A stretch of 64,000 nt of DNA from Kitasatospora sp. NBC_00374 (GCF_041434935.1 NZ_CP107964.1:5253001-5317000); one strand, 5' to 3'. Positions 1 through 8,934 are shown, numbered from the stretch's first letter. The notes: generated from the letters alone by a model not told the origin. Numbers and translations are program-made.

Positions 1-1
1 C

Positions 2-1234
2 GTGGCACTGGCCTTCGTCGGGCTGATCGCGTTCGGCGAGTGCGTGAGGGTGATCCTGCCGGGCGACCGCGACCAGGCGCCGGTCGGCACCGCCGCCGCC
101 CTCGCGTACGCGCTGCTCGGCCCACTGCGCGGCCTGCCCACCTCGCACGGCACCCTGCAGGTGGTGGCGGTGGTCGGGCTCGGCACCCTGGCGGGCGCAC
201 TGCTGCGGCGGGCGGCCGGCGGCGGACTGCGGCCCCGGGGACTCCTCCCCCCGGCGCTCGCCGCCCGGGCCGACGCCGCGGCCAGGCGGCTGCTCACCGC
301 GGCGTTCGCGGCCGTGCTGTTCCAGCCGCTGTACACCAGCGGGGCGATCGACCGGATGCCGCTGACCGGCCCCGGCTACGGGGTGTTCGTGATCGCGGTC
401 GCCGTCCTGGCCGCGCTCTGCGACGCCGCCCTGGCCGCCGTACTGCACCGGGCCAGGACGGGGGCGCGGTTCGCCATGGCGCTGGAGGACGAGCTGCGCT
501 CGCTGGCCGGGATCGGCTCCGCGATCGTGGCCACCGGGATGCTGCTCAGCCTGCTGGCGGGCGAGGTCGGGCTGTGGGCGCTGCCGCTGTTCTGCGCGCC
601 GCTGCTGCTTGCCCGGGCCGCGTTCCGGCGGGCGGCCGCGGCCCGGGCCACCACCGGACAGACCATCGAGACGCTGGCCAGGGCCACCGAGGTGGCCGGC
701 TACACCACCCCCGGCCACGCCCGGCGGGTCGCCGACACCGCCTGCGCGCTCGGCCGCGAGCTCGGCCTCGGCACCCGGGAGCTCGCCCTGCTGGAGTACG
801 CCGCGCTGATGCACGACATCGGCCAGCTCTCGCTGGTCGAGCCGGTGCCCGGCGGCGCCACCGCGCTGCTGCCCGCCGAGGAGCAGCAGCGGATCGCGCG
901 CCTCGGCAGCGAGGTGATCCGGCGGACCGGGGTGCCCCGGCAGGTCTGGCAGCAGGTCGCCAGGCTGGCCGACCCCGGACGGCTGCCGGACGGCCGGCCG
1001 GACCGCTCGCTCCCGGTCGCCGCCCGGATCATCCAGGTGGCCAACGCGCACGACGACCTGCTGACCGCGGCCCGCAGCGCGGGCCTGCCGGAGATGGCCG
1101 GGCGGTTGCAGGCACTGGAACGGCTCCGGCTGGAACGCGGCCGGGCCTACGACCCGGTCGTGCTGGACGCCCTGGCCAGAGTGGGTGGCCAGGTGCCGGG
1201 CGGCTCCGGCGCCGACGAGGCCGGACCGGACTGA
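2..1234 (+). CDS. HD-domain membrane protein, probably 5'-truncated
   Basis: The first ~210 visible residues are hydrophobic with several predicted membrane segments; the C-terminal part is a cytosolic HD phosphohydrolase domain. His239 lies in a GHARRVAD stretch and the metal-binding His-Asp pair is in MHDIG (about residues 270-274). The arrangement resembles HD/HDIG or degenerate HD-GYP proteins of streptomycetes, which may hydrolyse a nucleotide or cyclic nucleotide; the substrate cannot be read from sequence. The GTG at position 2 is the first codon of the window, so the real start is probably further left. The next gene follows on the same strand after about 100 bp. Confidence 0.8.
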   Translation: MALAFVGLIAFGECVRVILPGDRDQAPVGTAAALAYALLGPLRGLPTSHGTLQVVAVVGLGTLAGALLRRAAGGGLRPRGLLPPALAARADAAARRLLTAAFAAVLFQPLYTSGAIDRMPLTGPGYGVFVIAVAVLAALCDAALAAVLHRARTGARFAMALEDELRSLAGIGSAIVATGMLLSLLAGEVGLWALPLFCAPLLLARAAFRRAAAARATTGQTIETLARATEVAGYTTPGHARRVADTACALGRELGLGTRELALLEYAALMHDIGQLSLVEPVPGGATALLPAEEQQRIARLGSEVIRRTGVPRQVWQQVARLADPGRLPDGRPDRSLPVAARIIQVANAHDDLLTAARSAGLPEMAGRLQALERLRLERGRAYDPVVLDALARVGGQVPGGSGADEAGPD

Positions 1235-1340
1235 ACGGCCGCGCAGGGAGCGCTCGCCAGGGGTGGCGTGGTTGGATGCGGTCGTGGCGGGAACACCCGA
1301 GGCGGGGCGACCCGGCGGACGACAACGGCAGGGACGGAAC

Positions 1341-2330
1341 GTGAGGATCTTCCACCGCGCACGGCACCGGCCGTCTGCCACCTGGCGGCAGACGACCGAC
1401 CGGGCCTTCACGCTGATCGGCGACGGCCGGTACGAGGACGCGGGCGCCCTGCTGGTGATGGCCGCGGACCTGGAGCCGTGGCTGTCCGACTCCTGGTTCA
1501 ACCTCGCCCTGCTGCACAAGTTCCGCCGGGACTGGGAGCAGTCCCGCGCCGCGGGACTGCGCGCCGTCGCCCTGCTGGACCGCGGCCAGGGCGCCCCGGA
1601 CTGGTGGAACCTCGGCATCACCGCCACCGCGCTGCAGGACTGGCCGCTGGCCCGCCGCGCCTGGCAGGCGTACGGTCTGAAGCTGCCCGGCGGGCCGGCC
1701 GCGGCCGCCGACGGCACGATCGAGCTGGACCTCGGCACCACCCCGGTCCGGCTCTCCCCGGACGGCGAGTCCGAGGTGGTCTGGGGCCGCCGGCTCGACC
1801 CGGCCCGGATCGAGGTGCTCTCCATCCCGCTGCCGTCCTCCGGCCGCCGCTGGGGCGAGGTGGTGCTGCACGACGGCGCCCCGCACGGCGAGCGGGTCGC
1901 GGACGGCGTGGCGTACCCGGTCTTCGACGAGATCGAGCTCTGGGCGCCCTCCCCGGTGCCGACCCACGTGGTGCTGCTCCAGGCGGCCACCGCCGGCGAC
2001 CGGGACGCCCTGGAGCGCCTGGTCTCGGACGCCGGCTACGCGGCCGAGGACTGGACCTCCTCGGTGCGGCTGCTCTGCCGGGCGTGCTCGGAGAGCCGGA
2101 TGGCGATCGACGACGGCCGCACCGTGCACCACGACCCGCACGACGACGGGGACGCCTTCCACCCCGGCCACCTGAGCCACCTGAGCCAGGGCAGCGCCGG
2201 ACTGGCCTGGCTGGTCGAGCGGGAGTGCGGCATCGCCGCGCCCTCGGCCCTGGTGCGGATCCTGCTGGAGCGCTGGGTGGCCGGCTCGCCCGCCACCCGG
2301 GCGTACCGGGATCTCGAAGAGGTCTGCTGA
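1341..2330 (+). CDS. Tetratricopeptide-like conserved protein
   Basis: This is a 329-residue soluble protein. I chose the GTG at 1341 because it follows a GGGACG-like ribosome site and the protein-like sequence begins there; the same frame is open further upstream but is Pro/Arg-rich and looks non-coding. The N-terminal third has TPR-like helical pairs (for example residues 15-110, with FTLIGDGRYEDAGALL and a WFNLALLHKF stretch). The rest is acidic and has no motif I can name. It lies 108 bp upstream of the deformylase gene, an arrangement I recall from other streptomycetes. Function is unknown; a scaffold or regulatory role is only inference. Confidence 0.7.
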   Translation: MRIFHRARHRPSATWRQTTDRAFTLIGDGRYEDAGALLVMAADLEPWLSDSWFNLALLHKFRRDWEQSRAAGLRAVALLDRGQGAPDWWNLGITATALQDWPLARRAWQAYGLKLPGGPAAAADGTIELDLGTTPVRLSPDGESEVVWGRRLDPARIEVLSIPLPSSGRRWGEVVLHDGAPHGERVADGVAYPVFDEIELWAPSPVPTHVVLLQAATAGDRDALERLVSDAGYAAEDWTSSVRLLCRACSESRMAIDDGRTVHHDPHDDGDAFHPGHLSHLSQGSAGLAWLVERECGIAAPSALVRILLERWVAGSPATRAYRDLEEVC

Positions 2331-2438
2331 GAGGGCTTCGCGGGCGAGGGCCGGTCTCGGGGGAGTAAGGACCATCGGGGTGACGGGGGCCGTACCCTTG
2401 AGCGGTACATCTGTAGATCCACGAAAGCGGAAGCGACC

Positions 2439-3071
2439 ATGGCGGACCAGCACGACCACGAGCACGACCACGAGCACGACCACGACGAGCCCGAGGCCCA
2501 GCAGGTGATCGGGGAGGTGCCCGACCTCTCCAAGGGCACCGCCCGTCCGATCACCGTGGTCGGCAACCCCGTCCTGCACCGCGAGTGCAAGGACGTCACG
2601 TCCTTCGACGCCGAGCTCTCGGCGCTGATCGACGACATGTTCGTGTCGATGGAGGCCGCCCAGGGCGTCGGCCTGGCGGCCAATCAGATCGGCGTGGACC
2701 TCAAGGTCTTCGTCTACGACTGCCCGGACGACAAGGGCGTGCGCCACATCGGACACATCGTCAACCCGGTGCTGGAGGAGCTGCCGGCCGGCCGCCGGGC
2801 GCTGGACGACTCGGCCGAGGGCTGCCTCTCCGTGCCGACCGCGTACATGGACCTGGCCCGCCCGGACTACGCCGCGGTCACCGGCCAGGACAAGGACGGC
2901 AACCCGGTCCGGGTCGAGGGCACCGGTTTCTTCGCCCGCTGCCTGCAGCACGAGACCGACCACCTGTACGGCTACCTGTACATCGACCGGCTCTCCAAGC
3001 GCGACCGCAAGGACGCCCTGAAGCAGATGGCCGAGGGCACCGCCCGCTACGCCACCGTGCCGAACGCCTAG
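2439..3071 (+). CDS. def: Peptide deformylase
   Basis: A 210-residue enzyme that removes the N-terminal formyl group from nascent proteins in the cytosol. All three family motifs are present: GVGLAANQIG (residues 76-85), EGCLSVP (127-133, metal ligand Cys129) and HETDH (171-175, ligands His171 and His175 and catalytic Glu172). An odd point is the N-terminal extension MADQHDHEHDHEHDHD, which puts six histidines among the first 15 residues before the usual fold begins at about residue 35. It could buffer or deliver the catalytic metal, but that is inference. A TACCCT sequence at 2393-2398 could be a -10 element. Transcription ends at the hairpin at 3115-3151. Confidence 0.96.
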   Translation: MADQHDHEHDHEHDHDEPEAQQVIGEVPDLSKGTARPITVVGNPVLHRECKDVTSFDAELSALIDDMFVSMEAAQGVGLAANQIGVDLKVFVYDCPDDKGVRHIGHIVNPVLEELPAGRRALDDSAEGCLSVPTAYMDLARPDYAAVTGQDKDGNPVRVEGTGFFARCLQHETDHLYGYLYIDRLSKRDRKDALKQMAEGTARYATVPNA

Positions 3072-3114
3072 ACCCCGTCCGGGGCGACCGGGCCCAACCG
3101 GCCGCCGCCCGAAC

Positions 3115-3151
3115 GCGAAGGCCGGTGTGCGCGACGCACACCGGCCTTCGC
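3115..3151. terminator. Bidirectional terminator between def and acyltransferase
   Basis: A perfect 17-bp stem (3115-3131 with 3135-3151) closes a 3-nt loop. It lies between two convergent genes and can serve both. As usual in high-GC actinobacteria there is no U-tract. Confidence 0.85.
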
Positions 3152-3166
3152 CGTCGCGCCCGGAGG

Positions 3167-4501
3167 TCAGACCGACCGGGCGCCGAGCTTCTCGACCCGC
3201 TTGGTCACCCGGTGGCCGAGCCGCTGGAACGGCTGCTCGACCAGACGGAACGTCAGGTGGCTCAGCAGGACCACCGCGACGCAGAACAGGACGCCCAGCC
3301 CGACCCGGGCTCCGCTGGACAGGGTCGTCGCGGCGTGCGGGCCGACCAGCCGGAGCAGGACGCAGAGCAGCACGGCGTGCACCAGGTAGATCGAGTAGCT
3401 GATCGAGCCGAGCCACGAGAACAGCCGCGGGATCCGGTGGTTGCGCAGGCTGTAGCCGAGAGCGAAGGTGGCCCAGGTGGCGGCCATGGTGATCGGCCAC
3501 TGCTTCTGCAGGTGGGTCGCGAGGACATCGCCCTCGCCGTACCGGGTGCCGACCCAGACGATGGCGCCGAACGCCAGTGCGCCGGCCACCGCGCACCTGC
3601 CCCGGCCGATCTGTCCCTGCTCGGCGCGGTAGAACGCGGTGCCCGCGAACATGGTGGCCAGGATCGCCATGCTGAACCAGCCCGTGCGGCTGTTCGCCAC
3701 CAGCAGGTAGAGCGCGAGAGCGGCGAGCACGAGGGCGCCGCCGACCGCGAGCGGCCTGCGCCGGCTCATCACCAGCAGCAGCCCGACCGCCATCGCCGCG
3801 GCGACCAGCACGACCGACCGCCGGATCCAGGCCTGGTCGTGGGTGACGGCGAGCAGCGGGAACACACCGACGGCGGCGACCCCCGCCACCGCGAACGCCA
3901 CCGAGATCTCGGCGCTGCGGCGGTGCACCCCGAGCACGAAGAGCGCGGCCACCAGGAAGTAGAAGGCCATCTCGTACGAGAGCGTCCACATGACGAAGAG
4001 CGCGCCGCCCATGCCGAGGAAGTCGTGCAGCATGGTCAGGTTGCCCAGCGCGGCGAGGGCCGGATGCTCGGTGGCGAAACCGTTGACCGGCGACAGCGTC
4101 CGGTAGGCGCCGAGCTTCCACACCAGGACGCCGACGCCGACCACGACCAGGCACAGCGGGTAGATCCGGAACAGCCGGCTCAGCCAGAAGCCGCGAACGC
4201 TGCCCCGCCGCTCCAGCGACGCGGGCACGATGTAGCCGCTGACCAGGAAGAACAGGAAGACGCCGTAGGACCCCAGGTCGAGCCAGTGGCTCGTGCGGGC
4301 GAAGACCCCGGGCAGCAGGAACTGGCTGAAGTGCTGGACCACGATCGTCAGGGCCGCCAGCCCGCGCAGCGCGTCCAGCCAGCCGAGGCGGGGCTTGGCC
4401 GGGCCCGTTGACCGGGTCGCGGTCTCTGCGGGAGCGGCTTGCGTGGGCGCGGCCTGCGGCGCCGGCGCCTCAGGGGCGGATGGGGGAAAAGTGTGTGACA
4501 C
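3167..4501 (-). CDS. Membrane acyltransferase, acyltransferase 3 family
   Basis: A 444-residue polytopic membrane protein of the OafA/YrhL type, which transfers acyl groups to cell-surface sugars or secondary metabolites. Family signs are LDALRGLAALTIVVQHF near residue 43, with the conserved Arg and His, the RLFRIYPL motif, and about ten hydrophobic segments. The first 37 residues are Ala/Pro/Thr-rich and probably cytosolic. The assigned start is the GTG at 4501; its ribosome site is weak. The gene lies downstream of nrdB on the same strand, but a strong hairpin separates them, so it is probably not part of the nrd operon. The acceptor substrate is unknown. Confidence 0.85.
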   Translation of the reverse strand: MSHTFPPSAPEAPAPQAAPTQAAPAETATRSTGPAKPRLGWLDALRGLAALTIVVQHFSQFLLPGVFARTSHWLDLGSYGVFLFFLVSGYIVPASLERRGSVRGFWLSRLFRIYPLCLVVVGVGVLVWKLGAYRTLSPVNGFATEHPALAALGNLTMLHDFLGMGGALFVMWTLSYEMAFYFLVAALFVLGVHRRSAEISVAFAVAGVAAVGVFPLLAVTHDQAWIRRSVVLVAAAMAVGLLLVMSRRRPLAVGGALVLAALALYLLVANSRTGWFSMAILATMFAGTAFYRAEQGQIGRGRCAVAGALAFGAIVWVGTRYGEGDVLATHLQKQWPITMAATWATFALGYSLRNHRIPRLFSWLGSISYSIYLVHAVLLCVLLRLVGPHAATTLSSGARVGLGVLFCVAVVLLSHLTFRLVEQPFQRLGHRVTKRVEKLGARSV

Positions 4502-4563
4502 CCAGGGAGACTAGCGTGCGGGTTCGGGGTGGTCCCGATCGGTGACTGCGCCGATATGCGACT

Positions 4564-4594
4564 GCCGCCCCGCCGTCATCTACGGCGGGGCGGC
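4564..4594 (-). terminator. Terminator after nrdB
   Basis: A perfect 13-bp GC stem (4564-4576 with 4582-4594) with a 5-nt loop, 11 bp after the nrdB stop codon. Confidence 0.85.
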
Positions 4595-4605
4595 GGCCGG
4601 CCCTC

Positions 4606-5625
4606 CTAGAAGTCGTCGTCGAAGGCGACCGAGCCCTCGACCGCGACCTGGTACGCCGAGACCCGGCGCTCGAAGAAGTTGGTCAGCTCCTGCACGTTCT
4701 GCAGCTCCATGAACCCGAACGGGTTGCTGGAGCCGTAGCGGATCGGCATCCCGAGCCGGGCCAGGCGCTGGTCGGCGACGGCCTGCAGGTACTCCCTCAT
4801 CGACTCGGTGTTCATCCCGGGCAGGCCCTCGCCGCACAGGTCACGGGCGAACTGGAGCTCCGCCTCGACGGCCTCCTCCAGCATCTCGGTGACCTGCTTG
4901 GCCATCTCGTCGTCGAAGAGGTCGGGCTCCTCCGAGCGGACGGTGTCCACCACCGAGAAGGCGAAGTCCATGTGCATGGACTCGTCCCGGAACACCCAGT
5001 TGGTGCCGGTGGCCAGGCCGTGCAGCAGACCGCGGCTGCGGAACCAGTACACGTACGCGAAGGCGCCGTAGAAGAACAGGCCCTCGACGCAGGCCGCGAA
5101 GCAGATCAGGTTCAGCAGGAACGCGCGGCGGTCCTCCTTGGTCTGCAGCGAGTCCAGGTGGTCGACCGCGTTCATGTACTTGAAGCAGAACTGCGCCTTC
5201 TGGTGGATGGAGGGGATGTTCTCCACCGCGTCGAAGGCCGCCGCACGGTCCTCGGGGTCGGGCAGGTAGGTGTCGAGCAGCGTCAGGTAGAACTGGACGT
5301 GCACGGCCTCCTCGAACAGCTGCCGGGACAGGTAGAGCCGGGCCTCGGGGGAGTTGATGTGCTTGTAGAGGCTCAGCACCACGTTGTTGGCGACGATCGA
5401 GTCACCGGTGGCGAAGAAGGCGACCAGCCGGCCGATCATGTGCCGCTCGCCCTCGCTCAGCTTGGCGAGGTCGGCGACGTCGGAGTGCAGGTCCACCTCC
5501 TCCACGGTCCAGGTGTTCTTGATCGCGTCCCGGTACCGGTCGTAGAACGACGGGTAGCGCATCGGACGCAGCGTCAGCTCGAACCCGGGGTCGAGCAGCA
5601 TCTTGTCGCGATCGGCGGAACTCAC
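4606..5625 (-). CDS. nrdB: Class Ia ribonucleotide reductase, beta (radical) subunit
   Basis: A 339-residue diiron-tyrosyl radical subunit that passes the radical to NrdA for oxygen-dependent dNTP synthesis. All expected iron ligands can be placed by comparison with E. coli NrdB: Asp75, Glu106, His109, Glu181, Glu215 and His218. The radical tyrosine is Tyr113 (EEAVHVQFY). The C-terminal tail, which docks on NrdA, ends AFDDDF. The GTG start overlaps the nrdA stop codon (GTGA), so the two are translationally coupled. In S. coelicolor the operon has a third gene, nrdS; here a terminator follows nrdB directly. Regulation should come from the upstream riboswitch and NrdR sites. Confidence 0.96.
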   Translation of the reverse strand: MSSADRDKMLLDPGFELTLRPMRYPSFYDRYRDAIKNTWTVEEVDLHSDVADLAKLSEGERHMIGRLVAFFATGDSIVANNVVLSLYKHINSPEARLYLSRQLFEEAVHVQFYLTLLDTYLPDPEDRAAAFDAVENIPSIHQKAQFCFKYMNAVDHLDSLQTKEDRRAFLLNLICFAACVEGLFFYGAFAYVYWFRSRGLLHGLATGTNWVFRDESMHMDFAFSVVDTVRSEEPDLFDDEMAKQVTEMLEEAVEAELQFARDLCGEGLPGMNTESMREYLQAVADQRLARLGMPIRYGSSNPFGFMELQNVQELTNFFERRVSAYQVAVEGSVAFDDDF

Positions 5626-8057
5626 TGGCAGGCCTCGCAGGACTCGGGGTTCTCCAGGGAGCAGGCGAGTGCCGCCTCCTCCTCCGGGGAGAGGGTCGGG
5701 GTGGGCACCGGGACGGCGGTGCGGGCGGCGCCGGACGCGGCCTGGGCGATCCGGGTGGCCGGGCGGGAGCGCAGGTAGTAGGTGGTCTTCAGACCCACCT
5801 TCCACGCGTACGCGTACATCGAGCTGAGCTTGCCGATGGTCGGCGCGGCCATGAACAGGTTCAGCGACTGGCTCTGGTCGATGTACGGCTGCCGGGCGGC
5901 GGCCAGGTCGATCAGCGCACGCTGCGGGAGCTCCCACGCGGTGCGGTAGAGCGAACGCACGCCGGCGGGCAGCCAGTTCAGCTCCTGGACGGAGCCGTTG
6001 GCCTCGCGCAGCGCGTCCCGGGTCTGCTGGTCCCAGACGCCGAGCTCCTTGAGCTCGCGCACCAGGTACGGGTTGACCTGGAGGAACTCGCCGGAGAGGG
6101 TCTCGCGCTTGAACAGGTTGGAGACCTGCGGCTCGATGCACTCGTAGACACCGGCGATCGAGGCGATGGTCGCGGTCGGCGCGATCGCCAGCAGCAGCGA
6201 GTTGCGCAGGCCGGTGGTGGCGATCCGGGCGCGCAGCGCGTCCCAGCGCTCGGTCCACTGCGGGGCGGTGTCGAAGTGGTCGATGTGCAGCTGGCCGCGG
6301 GCGGCCCGGGTCTCCGCGTACGCGCTGTGCTGCCCGAACTCCTCGGCCAGCTCGCTGGAGCGCTCGTAGGCGGTGAGCATGATGCGCTCGGCGATCAGCG
6401 TGGAGAGCCGCTTGGCCTCGGCGGAGTCGAAGTCGATCCGCAGCTGGAAGAAGACGTCCTGCAGGCCCATCACGCCGAGGCCGACCGGGCGCCAGCGGGA
6501 GTTGGACGTCCCGGCCTCGGTGGTCGGGTAGAAGTTGATGTCGATGACCCGGTCCAGGAAGGTCACGGCGGTGCGCACGGTGGCGTCCAGCCGGTCCCAG
6601 TCCATGGTGTTCACCAGGTCGGCGACGGAGGCGCCCTCGGCCACGTGGGCGCCGAGGTTGACCGAGCCCAGGTTGCAGACCGCGGTCTCGGAGTCGTCGG
6701 TGACCTCGATGATCTCGGTGCACAGGTTCGAGGAGTGCACCGTGCGGCCGGGCAGCGCGGTCTGGTTGGCGGCGCGGTTGGAGGCGTCCTTGAAGGTCAT
6801 CCAGCCGTTGCCGGTCTGCGCCAGGGTGCGCATCATCCGGGCGTACAGGGTCTGCGCCGGGATGGTGCGGACGGCCTTGCCGGCCTGCTCGGCCTTCAGG
6901 TACGCCTCGTCGAAGTCGGCGCCCCACAGGTCGACCAGCTCGGGTACGTCGGCCGGGGAGAACAGCGACCAGTCCGCGTTGGCGTTGACCCGGCGCATGA
7001 ACTCGTCCGGGATCCAGTGCGCCAGGTTGAGGTTGTGGGTGCGGCGGGCCTCTTCGCCGGTGTTGTCGCGGAGCTCCAGGAACTCCTCGATGTCGGCGTG
7101 CCAGGTCTCCAGGTAGACGCAGGCCGCGCCCTTGCGGCGGCCGCCCTGGTTGACGGCGGCGACCGAGGAGTCCAGCGTCCGCAGGAACGGCACGATGCCG
7201 TTGGACTTGCCGTTGGTGCCGCGGATCAGGCTGCCGCGCGAGCGGATCCGGCTGTAGGAGAGGCCGATGCCGCCGGCGTGCTTGGACAGCCGGGCGATCT
7301 GCGCGTAGCGCGAGTAGATCGAGTCCAGGTTGTCCAGCGGCGAGTCCAGCAGGTAGCAGCTGGACATCTGCGGGTGCTTGGTGCCGGAGTTGAACAGGGT
7401 CGGCGAGGAGGGCAGGTAGGAGAGCGCGCTCATCAGCGCGTACAGCTCGGCCACCTCGCGCACCGACTGCTCGCCGTCGCCGACCGCCAGACCGGCCGCG
7501 ACGCGGAGCAGGAAGTGCTGCGGGGTCTCGATCACCTTGCGGGTGATCGGGTGGCGCAGCAGGTAGCGGGACTGCACGGTGCGCAGGCCGAAGTACTCGA
7601 ACCGGTCGTCGCCGCCCTGGTCGATCAACGCGTCGAAGGCGTCCGCGTGCTTGGCCACGAAGGCGGCCGTGGTGTCGCCGATCAGGCCCTCGGCGTGGCC
7701 GACGGCGATCGAGGCGGAGAACGACACGGCGCCCTGACCGACGGCCTCGTCCGAGATCTCCAGCGCCAGCAGGCGCGCGGCCAGCTTCGAGTACTGGGGG
7801 TCCTCGGCGATCATCGACGCGGCGGCCTCCACGGCCAGCCCGCGCAGCTCCGCGAAGTCGGAGCCGGCGTGGCGGCCGCGCAGCGCGGCGGCGGCGACGT
7901 GGCCGGGGTCCACCTGGGGGAGGTCGGTGCTGCGGTCGGTGAGCATCCGGAGCAGCGCGGCACCGGGGTCGCTCTCGGCGGCGTTGGGGGCACCACCCGG
8001 CCGAAGGCTGGGGGAGGAACCCTGGGACGGCAGGGCGACTGAGGCAGCGACGGTCAA
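5622..8057 (-). CDS. nrdA: Class Ia ribonucleotide reductase, alpha (catalytic) subunit
   Basis: An 811-residue catalytic subunit. The active-site cysteines are Cys234 (SSCYLL), Cys446 in NLCTEI, where Asn444 and Glu448 also sit, and Cys461 (AVCNLG). The radical-transfer pair Tyr760-Tyr761 lies in TTYYLRSR, and the redox-active tail is ACSLENPESCEACQ (Cys799, 807, 810). I assign the start to a TTG at 8057, preceded by AGGAGA. Every farther-upstream in-frame start would put the riboswitch inside the coding region. The N-terminal region aligns only with the end of an ATP-cone (DPQYSKLAARLL, about residue 86), so allosteric activity control may be reduced. The reductase is needed when B12 is scarce and the B12-dependent NrdJ cannot work. 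Confidence 0.95.
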   Translation of the reverse strand: MTVAASVALPSQGSSPSLRPGGAPNAAESDPGAALLRMLTDRSTDLPQVDPGHVAAAALRGRHAGSDFAELRGLAVEAAASMIAEDPQYSKLAARLLALEISDEAVGQGAVSFSASIAVGHAEGLIGDTTAAFVAKHADAFDALIDQGGDDRFEYFGLRTVQSRYLLRHPITRKVIETPQHFLLRVAAGLAVGDGEQSVREVAELYALMSALSYLPSSPTLFNSGTKHPQMSSCYLLDSPLDNLDSIYSRYAQIARLSKHAGGIGLSYSRIRSRGSLIRGTNGKSNGIVPFLRTLDSSVAAVNQGGRRKGAACVYLETWHADIEEFLELRDNTGEEARRTHNLNLAHWIPDEFMRRVNANADWSLFSPADVPELVDLWGADFDEAYLKAEQAGKAVRTIPAQTLYARMMRTLAQTGNGWMTFKDASNRAANQTALPGRTVHSSNLCTEIIEVTDDSETAVCNLGSVNLGAHVAEGASVADLVNTMDWDRLDATVRTAVTFLDRVIDINFYPTTEAGTSNSRWRPVGLGVMGLQDVFFQLRIDFDSAEAKRLSTLIAERIMLTAYERSSELAEEFGQHSAYAETRAARGQLHIDHFDTAPQWTERWDALRARIATTGLRNSLLLAIAPTATIASIAGVYECIEPQVSNLFKRETLSGEFLQVNPYLVRELKELGVWDQQTRDALREANGSVQELNWLPAGVRSLYRTAWELPQRALIDLAAARQPYIDQSQSLNLFMAAPTIGKLSSMYAYAWKVGLKTTYYLRSRPATRIAQAASGAARTAVPVPTPTLSPEEEAALACSLENPESCEACQ

Positions 8058-8227
8058 GGCGCACTCTCTCCTGTGGCGGCGGCGGACGAGATCGGCCGGA
8101 CCGGCTTCAGGCAGGGGGGAGCGGCACGCCGAATCACCAGGCGCGCGTGGTCCCACCCCGGCCCACCCGCGAGGCCCGGACGGTACTGCGGTGCTGCAAG
8201 GCATCTGCGGGGAAGCCATGTGGCACA

Positions 8228-8327
8228 CCGTCGGCAGGTCTCGGACTCGCGGGCCCAGGGTGCTGGGCAGCCCGCTCACCGTTGCGGGGCAGTCCCGGAT
8301 TCACACCGGGTTTCCCTGCGTCGACAG
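8228..8327 (-). promoter_or_regulatory. Cobalamin (AdoCbl) riboswitch controlling nrdAB
   Basis: Read on the minus strand, the RNA contains GGGAAACCCGGTGTGAATCC and then GACTGCCCCGCAACGGTGA, the conserved cobalamin core. The B12 box GAGTCCGAGACCTGCC is at about 8233-8248. The P1 stem can form between GCAGG before the core and CCTGC after the B12 box. The switch lies about 170 bp before the nrdA start, leaving room for an expression platform. In S. coelicolor a B12 riboswitch is known to repress nrdABS, so B12-rich cells use class II NrdJ instead; the same logic should apply here. Confidence 0.95.
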
Positions 8328-8335
8328 CGAGAGCG

Positions 8336-8382
8336 AGCATACATGTTGTGGCGGTCTCAGGATGCGGCACCAGATGTAGTGC
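8336..8382 (-). promoter_or_regulatory. Paired NrdR boxes and -10 element of nrdAB
   Basis: Two 16-bp sequences resemble the NrdR consensus acaCwAtATaTwGtgt. On the minus strand they are GCACTACATCTGGTGC (8367-8382) and CCACAACATGTATGCT (8336-8351). Their centres are 31 bp apart, three helical turns, which is the known spacing for NrdR. The proximal box contains TATGCT (8336-8341), a good -10 element. That would place the transcription start at about 8328, right at the 5' end of the riboswitch. No strong -35 is visible. Confidence 0.75.
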
Positions 8383-8427
8383 CGCGTGTCGTGGTCGCTC
8401 GACTGCGTGGAGCCACCGGACCGTCCG

Positions 8428-8934
8428 TCAGAATGTGATCGAATAAACGATCACGTCGATGCCGGGCGCGGGCTCCCAGTCCCGGGCGGGCGTCCGCAGG
8501 AACCCGAGTCGTTCGTAGACGCGGTGTGCGGCGGTCATGTGCGGGCGGGTGGAGAAGGCCATCCCGGCCAGTCCCAGTTCCCGGCTGCGCTCCATCGCGG
8601 CCCGCACCAGCGCGGTGCCCGCGCCGCGGCCGCGGGCGGCCCGGGCGACCGCGAGCATCCGGATCTCGCCCTCGTGCGGCTCGGCGATGTCGGCCCACGC
8701 GTTGCCGCCCGCGGCGAAGGTCACGCAGCCGAGCACGGCGCCGTCCGCGGGGTCGACGGCGACGAGGAGCTCGGCCTCCTCGGCCCGGCGCCGGGCGTCC
8801 GCGAGGAGCCCGGCGTAGGGGCTGTCAGGCCTGCTGTGGCCCTCCTTGACGTAGACCTCGACGGTGAGCTCGCCGGCGGCGTCGAGTTCCTCCTCGCGGG
8901 CGCGGCGGATGACGAGGTCGGTGTCGGGGTCCAT
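8428..8934 (-). CDS. GNAT-family N-acetyltransferase
   Basis: A 168-residue protein of the GCN5-related acetyltransferase fold. The acetyl-CoA binding motif is seen as RMLAVARAARGRGAGTALV (about residues 92-110), followed by the usual helix and AAHRVYERLGF near residue 137. The substrate is unknown. The ATG at 8934 has only a weak ribosome site. An upstream small-protein reading frame on the same strand runs into this gene in another frame, so the two may be translationally linked or one of the boundaries may be wrong. Confidence 0.88.
   Translation of the reverse strand: MDPDTDLVIRRAREEELDAAGELTVEVYVKEGHSRPDSPYAGLLADARRRAEEAELLVAVDPADGAVLGCVTFAAGGNAWADIAEPHEGEIRMLAVARAARGRGAGTALVRAAMERSRELGLAGMAFSTRPHMTAAHRVYERLGFLRTPARDWEPAPGIDVIVYSITF

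Noticed and set aside
1029..4154. Open frame of 1041 codons on the minus strand
   Set aside because: Antisense to the TPR-like and deformylase genes and out of frame with the acyltransferase gene; no recognisable domain.
5626..8064. Extension of the nrdB frame upstream to 8064
   Set aside because: This part lies in another frame of nrdA and is Arg/Pro/Gly-rich; NrdB begins at the GTG overlapping the nrdA stop codon.
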